This document shows, one piece after another, positions 1-5,526 of a stretch of 5,540 nt of DNA. The stretch spans positions 1 to 5,540 of the forward strand of contig JAJZWH010000056.1 of the NCBI GenBank assembly GCA_021846765.1, in the 5' to 3' direction. This DNA comes from a bacterium. Lineage in GTDB: Bacteria; Patescibacteriota; Saccharimonadia; Saccharimonadales; UBA4665. Within the stretch, counting starts at the first letter, position 1; every line of letters starts with the position of its first letter. The notes below the pieces were generated by a model. That model made no database searches and was not told where the DNA came from. It saw nothing but the letters and a program-made list of their open reading frames with translations. A program made the translations under genes and the position numbers.

Positions 1-33
1 AGCAACCAATTAACCAACGGCCAAGCCCTAGCA

Positions 34-1596
34 ATGCCCAAAGAACGTACCCATAAAGAAATCATGGTAGTGATGACCGCTTTAATGCTAGCTATGTTAT
101 TATCTGCTCTTGATCAAACTATTGTAGCAACCGCCCTACCCCGCATAGCCAGTGATCTTAACGGCTTAAATAAACTATCCTGGGTAGCTACTGCCTATTT
201 ATTAACTAGCGCAATTTCAACCCCGCTATATGGTAAAATTGGCGATCTTTATGGTCGTAAGAAAATATTTCAAATTTCAATTCTTATCTTCTTAGCCGGT
301 TCAGCTCTGTGTGGATTAAGCACCTCGATGAACGAATTAGTACTCTTTAGGGCTTTTCAAGGAATCGGTGCAGGTGGCTTAATATCGTTAGTATTAGCCA
401 TTATAGGTGATGTAGTTCCTCCTAGACAAAGAGGTAGATATCAAGGATACTTTGGTGCGGTTTTTGGCCTAGCTAGCGTATTAGGTCCACTACTTGGTGG
501 ATTTCTAGCAGATGCTCACAGTATTTTTGGAGTATCTGGATGGAGATGGATTTTCTATATTAATTTACCTATTGGTTTAATCACCTTAATAGTTATTGCC
601 ACGAGATTACATTTACCAGTTCTAAGACGTAATCATAAGATAGACTATAGTGGTGCAGTTACTCTTTCATTGTCTGCTGCTTCGTTAATTTTGGTCTCTG
701 TCTGGGCCGGGATAACCTATGCCTGGTCTTCATGGCAGATCATTAGCTTGATAATTGCCGGAATACTATTTGCTATCGTTTTTGTCATTAATGAGCATTA
801 TGTTAAAGAACCTATCATGCCAATGAAACTATTTAGGGGCAGTATATTTAGTGTATCGGTTATTATATCCTTGCTATCTGGGGTAATTATGTTTGCTGCT
901 ATTCTATATATACCTGAATATCAGCAAATAGTTAGAGGTTATAGTCCAATTAAATCTGGCTTATTGACCGTACCTTTGGTTATTGGGTTGTTTGTGGCAT
1001 CGCTGTTGTCTGGTAGATTAATCACCAAATATGGACATTATCGGCCTTATCCAATTATCGGAGCGGCTATTTTAATTATCGGAATATGGTTGTTTTCGAG
1101 ATTAGGACTAAGCACCTCGGAATTTACTCTTAGTTATTGGATGATCGTCTTAGGGTTCGGCATTGGTTTATTCATGCAAGTTCCAACCTTAGCGGTCCAA
1201 AATTCAGTACCTTTTGAGCAAATGGGTGCGGGAACATCAACGGCTACATTTGCTCGAAGTATTGGCAGCTCATTTGGTGGAGCTGTATTCGGCACAATAT
1301 TAATTACTCGACTCAACTTACATCTTCATACATTGCTGCCTCATCTAAAAAGTGGCGTCATAAATTCCAATTCATTAGCTGGCGGAACAGCTAGTTTAGC
1401 TCAAATACCAATCTATATTCAGCACGATGTCTTAGATGCCTTCGTGATGTCTTTTCACGACATGTTCCTCTATGCCCTACCAATTGCTCTATTAACCTTA
1501 ATCTTTACTTTTTTCCTTAAAGAAGCACCTCTAAAGAATACAGCTAAAGACTACGCACAGGGCGAAGCATTTCATTTATCGGGGCCAGAACTATGA
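34..1596 (+). CDS. DHA2-family (EmrB/QacA-like) MFS multidrug efflux transporter
   Basis: Probable proton-driven exporter of drugs or other amphipathic compounds in the cytoplasmic membrane. At 520 residues it has the usual length of a 14-helix DHA2 protein and is hydrophobic throughout. Visible motifs, in order: the DHA2 motif LDQTIVATALP (26-36), motif A GKIGDLYGRKK (67-77) in the loop after helix 2, motif B RAFQGIGAGG (106-115), the antiporter motif C around GLASVLGPLLGG (145-156), and WRWIFYINLP (170-179), which is typical of the family. The start is uncertain. No Shine-Dalgarno sequence is visible before the ATG at 34, and the frame stays open to base 1, so the true start may lie upstream of the window; the ATG at 64 is another option. 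Its TGA stop overlaps the ATG of the ABC ATPase gene (ATGA, 1593-1596), implying one operon with coupled translation. Family assignment is secure; the substrate cannot be read from sequence. Confidence 0.93.
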   Translation: MPKERTHKEIMVVMTALMLAMLLSALDQTIVATALPRIASDLNGLNKLSWVATAYLLTSAISTPLYGKIGDLYGRKKIFQISILIFLAGSALCGLSTSMNELVLFRAFQGIGAGGLISLVLAIIGDVVPPRQRGRYQGYFGAVFGLASVLGPLLGGFLADAHSIFGVSGWRWIFYINLPIGLITLIVIATRLHLPVLRRNHKIDYSGAVTLSLSAASLILVSVWAGITYAWSSWQIISLIIAGILFAIVFVINEHYVKEPIMPMKLFRGSIFSVSVIISLLSGVIMFAAILYIPEYQQIVRGYSPIKSGLLTVPLVIGLFVASLLSGRLITKYGHYRPYPIIGAAILIIGIWLFSRLGLSTSEFTLSYWMIVLGFGIGLFMQVPTLAVQNSVPFEQMGAGTSTATFARSIGSSFGGAVFGTILITRLNLHLHTLLPHLKSGVINSNSLAGGTASLAQIPIYIQHDVLDAFVMSFHDMFLYALPIALLTLIFTFFLKEAPLKNTAKDYAQGEAFHLSGPEL

Positions 1597-2381
1597 TAAA
1601 AGTAGAACATTTAACTAAAAAATTTGGTGATTTTATTGCGGTAAACGATATTAGCTTTAATGTTCAAGCTGGGGAAATGTTTGCGCTACTTGGCCCAAAT
1701 GGAGCTGGCAAATCAACTACTATAAAGATGTTGACTACCCTACTCAAGCCAACCTCAGGCAGCTTAACACTTAATGGATTTGACGTTGTTAAACAACAAG
1801 ATCAAACCAGAAAAAGCTTTGGTATAGTTTTCCAAGATCCATCCGTAGATACCGATTTAACTGCTTATGAAAACATGCAACTACATGCAGTGATGTATGG
1901 TGTTCCTAAAAGCGAAATAGATACTAGGATAGAAGAACTATTGAAACTAGTAGAACTTTGGGACCGTAGAGATAGTCTAGTTAAAACTTATTCAGGAGGA
2001 ATGAAAAGACGACTAGAGATCGCCAGAGGTTTACTGCACCATCCAAAAGTGCTGTTTTTAGATGAACCAACTCTAGGACTAGACGCCCAAACCCGTAATT
2101 TACTTTGGAATTATGTCGGCAATTTAGCTCACGAAAAAGAAATGACGATTTTATTTACTACTCACTACCTAGAAGAAGCTGAAGCCAACTCCAATCAAAT
2201 TGCTATTATCGACCATGGTAAATTATTAACAATTGGCACTGCCCAAGATCTAATGAAGCAAACCAAAACTAAATCTTTAGAAGAAGCCTACCTTTCACTA
2301 ACCGGCAAAGAATTAAGAGATGAAAAAGCTGATCCCCATGAAGTATGGCGTCAACGTCAAAGAGCGAGAAATATGCGATGA
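1593..2381 (+). CDS. DrrA-like ABC transporter ATP-binding protein
   Basis: Cytoplasmic ATPase that powers the membrane permease encoded next to it. The 262-residue protein has the complete nucleotide-binding set: Walker A GPNGAGKST (34-42), Q-loop Gln81, signature YSGGMKRR (133-140), Walker B VLFLDEP (153-159) with catalytic Glu158, D-loop GLD (162-164) and switch His191. The short C-terminal region with SLEEAYLSLTGKEL (228-241) resembles the tail of DrrA/CcmA-type ATPases of antibiotic export systems. It starts at an ATG overlapping the stop of the MFS gene, with a possible GGGG ribosome-binding site at 1581-1584, 8 bases upstream. Its TGA stop overlaps the permease ATG in the same ATGA arrangement. 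All catalytic residues are intact. Polyketide/daunorubicin-type or lipid export is typical of the family, but the substrate here is unknown. Confidence 0.95.
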   Translation: MIKVEHLTKKFGDFIAVNDISFNVQAGEMFALLGPNGAGKSTTIKMLTTLLKPTSGSLTLNGFDVVKQQDQTRKSFGIVFQDPSVDTDLTAYENMQLHAVMYGVPKSEIDTRIEELLKLVELWDRRDSLVKTYSGGMKRRLEIARGLLHHPKVLFLDEPTLGLDAQTRNLLWNYVGNLAHEKEMTILFTTHYLEEAEANSNQIAIIDHGKLLTIGTAQDLMKQTKTKSLEEAYLSLTGKELRDEKADPHEVWRQRQRARNMR

Positions 2382-3124
2382 GAGTTATATATATCCTTTG
2401 GTTACGGCAAATTAAACGCTATTTTAGAAGTAAATCAAGAATAGTTGGCGCAGTGGGTCAGCCCTTACTATTCTTATTAGCATTAGGCTATGGCTTAGGT
2501 TCAGTCTATAAAGAAGCTGGTCAGGGGAATTACCTGCAGTTCCTAGTGCCAGGTATCATGGCTCAAACTGTATTATTCTCGTCAATGTTTTATGGAGCAA
2601 TGATCATTTTTGACCGTCAATTTGGATTCTTAAAAGAAACTATGGTTGCACCAGTTGGAAGACTAAAAATTATGCTGGGAGGAGCCTTAGGTGGAGCTAC
2701 TACATCAGTAATGCAAGGAATTATCGTTTTTCTAATATCGCTACTGCTAGGTTTTCGTCCTTATAATTGGCCAATGGCTTTATTCTCACTTATTTTTATG
2801 AGTGTATTAGCTTTAGCTATAACTAGCTTCTCGTCAGGAATAGGTTCTTTTGTCCAAGACATGCAAGGTTTCCAAGCCATTAATCAATTTCTAGTATTCC
2901 CCTTATACTTCCTAAGCGGTGCCCTTTACCCACTCAATCACGTACCGACTTGGTTAAGGATAATTGCTGAAGTTAACCCCATTTCTTATACAGTAGATGC
3001 TATGCGATGGTCAATGATAGGTACTAGTCGTTTTGGTATTGTTCATGACTGTATAGCACTCGGCATTACCCTTGTAGTGTTAATCGTTTTCGGTGTAATG
3101 CGCTTCCGCCATATAGAACCTTAA
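2378..3124 (+). CDS. ABC-2 type transporter permease (DrrB-like)
   Basis: Membrane half of the ABC exporter, pairing with the ATPase encoded just upstream; a homodimer is expected. The 248 residues hold about six hydrophobic segments (roughly 24-44, 56-78, 101-125, 132-155, 170-187 and 224-242). ABC-2 hallmarks are the cytoplasmic-loop motif DRQFGFLKETMVAPVGR (79-95) and the conserved block FPLYFLSGALYPL (174-186), followed by NPISYTVDAMR (200-210). I chose the ATG at 2378 because it overlaps the ATPase stop as ATGA and because the protein then begins with a normal basic amphipathic segment (RQIKRYFRSK) before the first helix. A longer reading from 2345 would add 11 residues (MASTSKSEKYA) encoded inside the ATPase gene and is less likely. 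The TAA stop shares bases with the stop of the convergent sodX gene. Confidence 0.93.
   Translation: MRVIYILWLRQIKRYFRSKSRIVGAVGQPLLFLLALGYGLGSVYKEAGQGNYLQFLVPGIMAQTVLFSSMFYGAMIIFDRQFGFLKETMVAPVGRLKIMLGGALGGATTSVMQGIIVFLISLLLGFRPYNWPMALFSLIFMSVLALAITSFSSGIGSFVQDMQGFQAINQFLVFPLYFLSGALYPLNHVPTWLRIIAEVNPISYTVDAMRWSMIGTSRFGIVHDCIALGITLVVLIVFGVMRFRHIEP
3121..3124. other. Convergent overlapping stop codons (TTAA)
   Basis: The self-complementary TTAA carries the TAA stop of the plus-strand permease (3122-3124) and the TAA stop of minus-strand sodX (bases 3123-3121). The two genes therefore have no intergenic space, and no GC-rich hairpin with a U-run is visible at the junction. Transcripts from either side probably run into the opposing gene as antisense unless terminated by another means. 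Confidence 0.9.
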
Positions 3125-3399
3125 TTATGGACTCTTGGCCAAACAACTTTAGCAATTACCTGAGCTCTACGAATCCAGCCAAACTGACGACTATCGCTGC
3201 TATAAGATAAATTATCTCCAATAAAAAAAATCCGATTATGTATTGTCCGTTCAACTCTTTTAATTTTTTCTTTTCCATCATGTCTGAAGATGAATACTTC
3301 TCCAGCTTTAATCTTTCTAAAACTATTAATAGCAATGACTATCTGACCAGGAGTTAATCTAGGGCTCATACTACTACCGACAACTCGACGAACAACCAT
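3121..3399 (-). CDS. sodX: SodX-like S26-family protease, putative NiSOD maturation peptidase
   Basis: Probable peptidase that removes the leader of the NiSOD precursor to free the nickel-binding His. The 92 residues contain the signal-peptidase S26 boxes: GSSMSP (8-13) with nucleophile Ser10 before Met11, KIKRV (45-49) with general-base Lys47, and GDN..SSDSR.FG (61-74). It has no transmembrane anchor, unlike type I signal peptidases that process exported proteins, so it should act in the cytoplasm. I chose the ATG at 3399: it lies 4 bases after the sodN stop, has AAAGG (3413-3409) 9 bases upstream, and places Ser10 near the N-terminus as in compact family members. A longer frame from 3444 would overlap sodN by 41 bases and add 15 unconserved basic residues. 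The assignment combines S26 motifs seen here with the known sodN-sodX gene pairing; a general S24/S26 peptidase is the alternative. Confidence 0.85.
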   Translation of the reverse strand: MVVRRVVGSSMSPRLTPGQIVIAINSFRKIKAGEVFIFRHDGKEKIKRVERTIHNRIFFIGDNLSYSSDSRQFGWIRRAQVIAKVVWPRVHN

Positions 3400-3403
3400 T
3401 AGC

Positions 3404-3787
3404 TTAGGCCTTTTTTGTTTCCCAGAATATTTTAGCAATTTCATCTATCTGCTCTACTAATTTTTGACCTTCACTAACATCTAAATGATGCTTGGCATTG
3501 CTAGCTTGCTTAATAGCCAGCCAAAACTTATTGTGAAGATCAGGATACTTTTCTAAATGTTCTGGTTTAAAATAATCAGCCCACAAAACCATTAAATGCT
3601 GTTTAACTAATTCGGCTCGCTGCTCTTTAATAATAATTGCTCTAATTTTATTATGCTCGTCTAGTTCTGGGTACTTCTTTAATATGGCCAAAACTGATTC
3701 CGCTTCAATTTTAGCTTGAGCTGGATCGTATACTCCACACGGCAGATCACAATGGGCATAAACTGGCTTAATAGCAAATAATTTCAT
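3404..3787 (-). CDS. sodN: Nickel superoxide dismutase precursor
   Basis: Converts superoxide to oxygen and hydrogen peroxide at a nickel site; family members are cytoplasmic hexamers. The 127-residue precursor has an 11-residue leader (MKLFAIKPVYA) followed by the nickel hook HCDLPCGVYDP. Cleavage between Ala11 and His12 would give a 116-residue mature enzyme, against 117 in Streptomyces. Mature His1, Cys2, Cys6 and Tyr9 are present. So is Glu17, and Arg46 in IKEQRAEL matches the Arg47 that hydrogen-bonds near His1 in Streptomyces. YFKPEHLEKYPDLH (precursor 72-85) and the final IFWETKKA also look actinobacterial. The protein is predicted all-helical. A strong ribosome-binding site precedes the ATG, and sodX follows after 4 bases. 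A palindromic operator overlaps the promoter. The enzyme needs nickel, but no nickel transporter or chaperone gene lies in the window. Confidence 0.97.
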   Translation of the reverse strand: MKLFAIKPVYAHCDLPCGVYDPAQAKIEAESVLAILKKYPELDEHNKIRAIIIKEQRAELVKQHLMVLWADYFKPEHLEKYPDLHNKFWLAIKQASNAKHHLDVSEGQKLVEQIDEIAKIFWETKKA

Positions 3788-3796
3788 AAAATAATT

Positions 3797-3801
3797 CTCC
3801 T
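3797..3801 (-). promoter_or_regulatory. Strong Shine-Dalgarno of sodN
   Basis: On the minus strand AGGAG, within a purine run AGAGAGGAGA, lies 9 bases before the sodN ATG at 3787. It is one of the two best ribosome-binding sites in the window and confirms the start that produces the 11-residue leader. Confidence 0.85.
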
Positions 3802-3817
3802 CTCTTAATATGCTCTT

Positions 3818-3836
3818 TACTATAATAATTATAGTA
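3818..3836 (-). promoter_or_regulatory. sodN promoter -10 element with a 19-bp PerR/Fur-type palindrome
   Basis: The minus strand reads TACTATAATTATTATAGTA, a perfect inverted repeat with 9-bp arms around one central T (3827). The inner 15 bases, CTATAATTATTATAG, match the 7-1-7 PerR box known from Bacillus (TTATAATNATTATAA) at 12 of 14 defined positions. A consensus -10 hexamer TATAAT (3833-3828) lies within the left arm, so a bound repressor would block RNA polymerase. No convincing -35 is visible. If this -10 is used, transcription would start near 3821 and leave a leader of about 34 bases. The palindrome is directly seen; its recognition by a Fur-family regulator (PerR, Fur, or a nickel-responsive Nur) is inference, and no such regulator gene is in the window. 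Confidence 0.6.
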
Positions 3837-3891
3837 TAAAAATGGTTTTAATACTTTAGTCTTTTATTTAAAAGATCAAGAAATATTGGAA

Positions 3892-4533
3892 CTATTTTTG
3901 CGAACGCCATTCTTTAATCTGTTGATGATGACCACTTAATAGAACTTCTGGCACTTTATAGCCCTTAAAATTTTCTGGTCTAGTATACTGTGGAAACTCA
4001 ACTTGCTGATCATCTGCAACAAAAGATTCAATTTCAATAGATTTTTCTCCTCCTAAAACTCCTGGCAATAAACGAACAACAGAATCAATAATAACCATAG
4101 CCGGAATTTCACCACCGGTTAATACATATGGACCAATACAATAAGCCTGATCAACCCAATTAGTAATCCGCTCATCATAACCCTCATATCTGGGACAAAC
4201 AACTATTAAACCGCTATCTAATGCTGCTAGCTGTTTAGCTTCTGACTGCTTATACTGCTTCCCTCTTGGGGTAGGCAAGAGAACTTTTGCACTTGGGTCA
4301 TTTAGTTTAGCGACTTCTATAGCCTTAACCAGTGGTTCGACCATTAACAGCATGCCATCGCCACCTCCGTACGGAGTATCGTCTACTTGTTTTCTAGGAC
4401 CCTTACCATATTGTCTTAAGTTAATTAGCTGATAACTGACTATTCCTAGATTGCTGGCTTTAAACAGCATACTACTACTTAACACTCCCTCGATCATCTC
4501 CGGGAAAAGAGTTATAATCTGAATTTTAATCAT
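3892..4533 (-). CDS. trmD: tRNA (guanine-N1-)-methyltransferase (m1G37), short form
   Basis: Methylates N1 of G37 next to the anticodon using S-adenosylmethionine, preventing +1 frameshifting. The 213-residue protein shows the SPOUT trefoil-knot hallmarks of TrmD: ITLFPEM (7-13), DDTPYGGGDGML (51-62), CPRYEGYDER (113-122), IGPYVLTGGEIPAM (133-146), IDSVVRLLPGVLG (149-161) including Arg154, and FPQYTRPE (180-187) leading to VPEVLLSGHHQQIKEW (194-209). It ends there, about 40 residues before the end of the 255-residue E. coli enzyme, so most of the C-terminal helical region is missing. At the position of catalytic Asp169 of the E. coli and Haemophilus enzymes there is Glu169 (IESF). It lies 13 bases downstream of khpA in the rpsP-khpA-trmD cluster. 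No strong ribosome-binding site is visible before the ATG, so translation may depend on khpA. Identity is secure. Confidence 0.96.
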   Translation of the reverse strand: MIKIQIITLFPEMIEGVLSSSMLFKASNLGIVSYQLINLRQYGKGPRKQVDDTPYGGGDGMLLMVEPLVKAIEVAKLNDPSAKVLLPTPRGKQYKQSEAKQLAALDSGLIVVCPRYEGYDERITNWVDQAYCIGPYVLTGGEIPAMVIIDSVVRLLPGVLGGEKSIEIESFVADDQQVEFPQYTRPENFKGYKVPEVLLSGHHQQIKEWRSQK

Positions 4534-4546
4534 TTTACTTTTTGAC

Positions 4547-4996
4547 TTATAGATCTAGATCGTCTAAATCTTCAAGTTCTTGTCTGGTCTTCGAATAACG
4601 GTCACTATCTTCAGTCTGCTCTTTGCTTTCTTTTTGGCTTTTTTGATCTATTAATTGATCATCATCTTGTTGATGTTTGTGGCTAACTTCGTCTTCACTT
4701 TGTTCATCTGTAGATGAATGAGAATAATTGTTTCTTCTCTCTATCGGTTCACCATTATCTACTATTTTTAAGTTATACCTGGCGTCATTCTTGGTCCCCA
4801 AGGCTCTTAGTAAAGTCCTTAAGCTTTGGGCCGTAGCACCTCTTTTACCAATAACTCGACCTAAATCTTCAGGATCAACAGTTAATTCCAGCAATACTCC
4901 TTTTTCATCTATTCTGCGTTCGATCTTAACCGCTTCAGGCTTACCGACCAATGACTTTACTACGTATTCAACAAATTGTTGGTCTATACTGCTCAT
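4547..4996 (-). CDS. khpA: KhpA-like KH-domain RNA-binding protein with acidic C-terminal tail
   Basis: Small RNA-binding protein of the KhpA/YlqC family, normally encoded between rpsP and rimM/trmD. Residues 1-80 form one KH domain. VDPEDLGRVIGKRGATAQSL (40-59) holds the GxxG loop Gly50-Lys51-Arg52-Gly53, and the domain ends with YNLKIVD (74-80). Typical KhpA stops there at about 75-80 residues. This protein continues for some 65 residues of low-complexity sequence rich in Asp, Glu, Gln, Ser and Lys, ending ELEDLDDLDL, and is probably disordered. I chose the ATG at 4996 because GGAGG lies 8 bases upstream. A TTG at 5011 would put that ribosome-binding site inside the gene. An extended -10 promoter lies upstream, so the gene may be transcribed separately from rpsP. 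In other bacteria KhpA acts with KhpB on RNA; no khpB is seen here. Confidence 0.92.
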   Translation of the reverse strand: MSSIDQQFVEYVVKSLVGKPEAVKIERRIDEKGVLLELTVDPEDLGRVIGKRGATAQSLRTLLRALGTKNDARYNLKIVDNGEPIERRNNYSHSSTDEQSEDEVSHKHQQDDDQLIDQKSQKESKEQTEDSDRYSKTRQELEDLDDLDL

Positions 4997-5004
4997 ATCT
5001 GAAT

Positions 5005-5009
5005 CCTCC
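5005..5009 (-). promoter_or_regulatory. Shine-Dalgarno GGAGG of khpA
   Basis: GGAGG on the minus strand ends 8 bases before the ATG at 4996. This fixes the khpA start and excludes the in-frame TTG at 5011, which would overlap the site. Confidence 0.85.
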
Positions 5010-5028
5010 AATGAATTAGTTAATAATT

Positions 5029-5037
5029 ATTATAGCA
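5029..5037 (-). promoter_or_regulatory. Probable extended -10 promoter for khpA-trmD
   Basis: The minus strand reads TGCTATAAT, a consensus extended -10 (TG, one base, TATAAT), about 32 bases before the khpA start and just after the rpsP stop. No good -35 is seen, which extended -10 promoters can tolerate. This could supply khpA and trmD independently of rpsP. The sequence running on from it, down to 5021, is AT-rich and partly palindromic. Confidence 0.5.
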
Positions 5038-5067
5038 CTTATTGCTAAGCAGATAATTACTCCCTAT

Positions 5068-5526
5068 TTAAGAAATACTTTCATTTACTTCTTGAGTTGG
5101 TTCGTTGACTTGATTATCTACCTTTTGCTCTTGATCTAGTGTTTTTTCAGTCGAATCTTCGTTGATCTGATTTTCAATAACCGGTTCTTTAGTTGAATCT
5201 GCTTGTGGATCTTTAGGTGCAGTAGAGCGTCTTTTATCTGGATTTTTAATTTTACCCTGTCTAGGTTTTACTTGATTAATCCATTTTGGTAATTTAACTT
5301 TTTCCGTTTTCAGTAAAGCAACAACAGAATTAGACGGTTGAGCACCGTGTTCCAAATAGAATGCAGTCTTATCTTTATCTAATATTATTTTTTTATTATG
5401 AGGATCATAACTACCTACATAAGCTACTACTCTTCCACTAGTCGGAGTTCTTTGAGAATCCTGAATGACCAATCTAAACATGGAATGACCCCGGCGACCA
5501 GTTCTCTGCATACGGATAGCTAACAT
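5068..5526 (-). CDS. rpsP: 30S ribosomal protein S16 with long C-terminal tail
   Basis: Structural protein of the small ribosomal subunit that binds 16S rRNA and aids its assembly. The N-terminal 85 residues match S16: MLAIRMQRTGRRGHSMFRLV (1-20), then DSQRTPTSGRVVAYVGSYDP (23-42) and the block around YLEHGAQPSNSVVALL (57-72). A basic linker follows (about 86-105, NPDKRR), and then a 45-residue tail rich in Glu, Asp, Gln, Asn and Thr with about 13 acidic residues. Common S16 proteins are 80-100 residues, so the 152-residue length reflects the tail. The ATG at 5526 gives the expected family N-terminus. Only 14 bases of upstream sequence remain in the window, and no ribosome-binding site is visible in them. 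It is the first gene visible in the minus-strand block; anything before it is outside the window. Confidence 0.96.
   Translation of the reverse strand: MLAIRMQRTGRRGHSMFRLVIQDSQRTPTSGRVVAYVGSYDPHNKKIILDKDKTAFYLEHGAQPSNSVVALLKTEKVKLPKWINQVKPRQGKIKNPDKRRSTAPKDPQADSTKEPVIENQINEDSTEKTLDQEQKVDNQVNEPTQEVNESIS

Larger units (their letters stand above)
3788..3891 (-). other. Intergenic region between trmD and sodN
   Basis: This very AT-rich 104-base spacer is the longest non-coding stretch in the window. It holds the sodN ribosome-binding site, the -10 element and the 19-bp palindrome. Near trmD there is a weak AT-only inverted repeat, TCTTTT/AAAAGA with a 4-base loop (3860-3875), too weak to call a terminator. 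No small RNA or open reading frame is evident. The rplS gene that often follows trmD is not here. Confidence 0.7.

Noticed and set aside
1134..1316. Minus-strand open frame of 60 codons inside the MFS gene
   Set aside because: It lies wholly antisense to a well-supported transporter gene and its translation shows no recognisable motif.
2345..2377. Upstream ATG for the ABC permease
   Set aside because: The ATG at 2378 gives the standard ATGA overlap and a typical N-terminus; the extra residues look unrelated to the family.
3400..3444. Longer start for sodX overlapping the end of sodN
   Set aside because: The extra 15 residues are encoded by the out-of-frame end of sodN and there is no good ribosome-binding site upstream. 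The ATG at 3399 follows the sodN stop directly and has AAAGG at suitable spacing.
3860..3875. Inverted repeat after trmD as a possible terminator
   Set aside because: The 6-bp arms contain a single G-C pair and no U-run follows the repeat on the minus strand, so it is not a credible intrinsic terminator.
4997..5011. TTG start for khpA giving five extra residues
   Set aside because: The TTG overlaps the GGAGG ribosome-binding site that serves the ATG at 4996.
5033..5047. TAGCA/TGCTA inverted repeat between rpsP and khpA
   Set aside because: It has only 5-bp arms around a 5-base loop and no T-tract; one arm overlaps the -10 region. It is too short to distinguish from chance.
4728..5048. Plus-strand open frame of 106 codons opposite khpA
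   Set aside because: It is antisense to the conserved KH domain, its translation resembles no family, and the minus-strand gene has a good ribosome-binding site.
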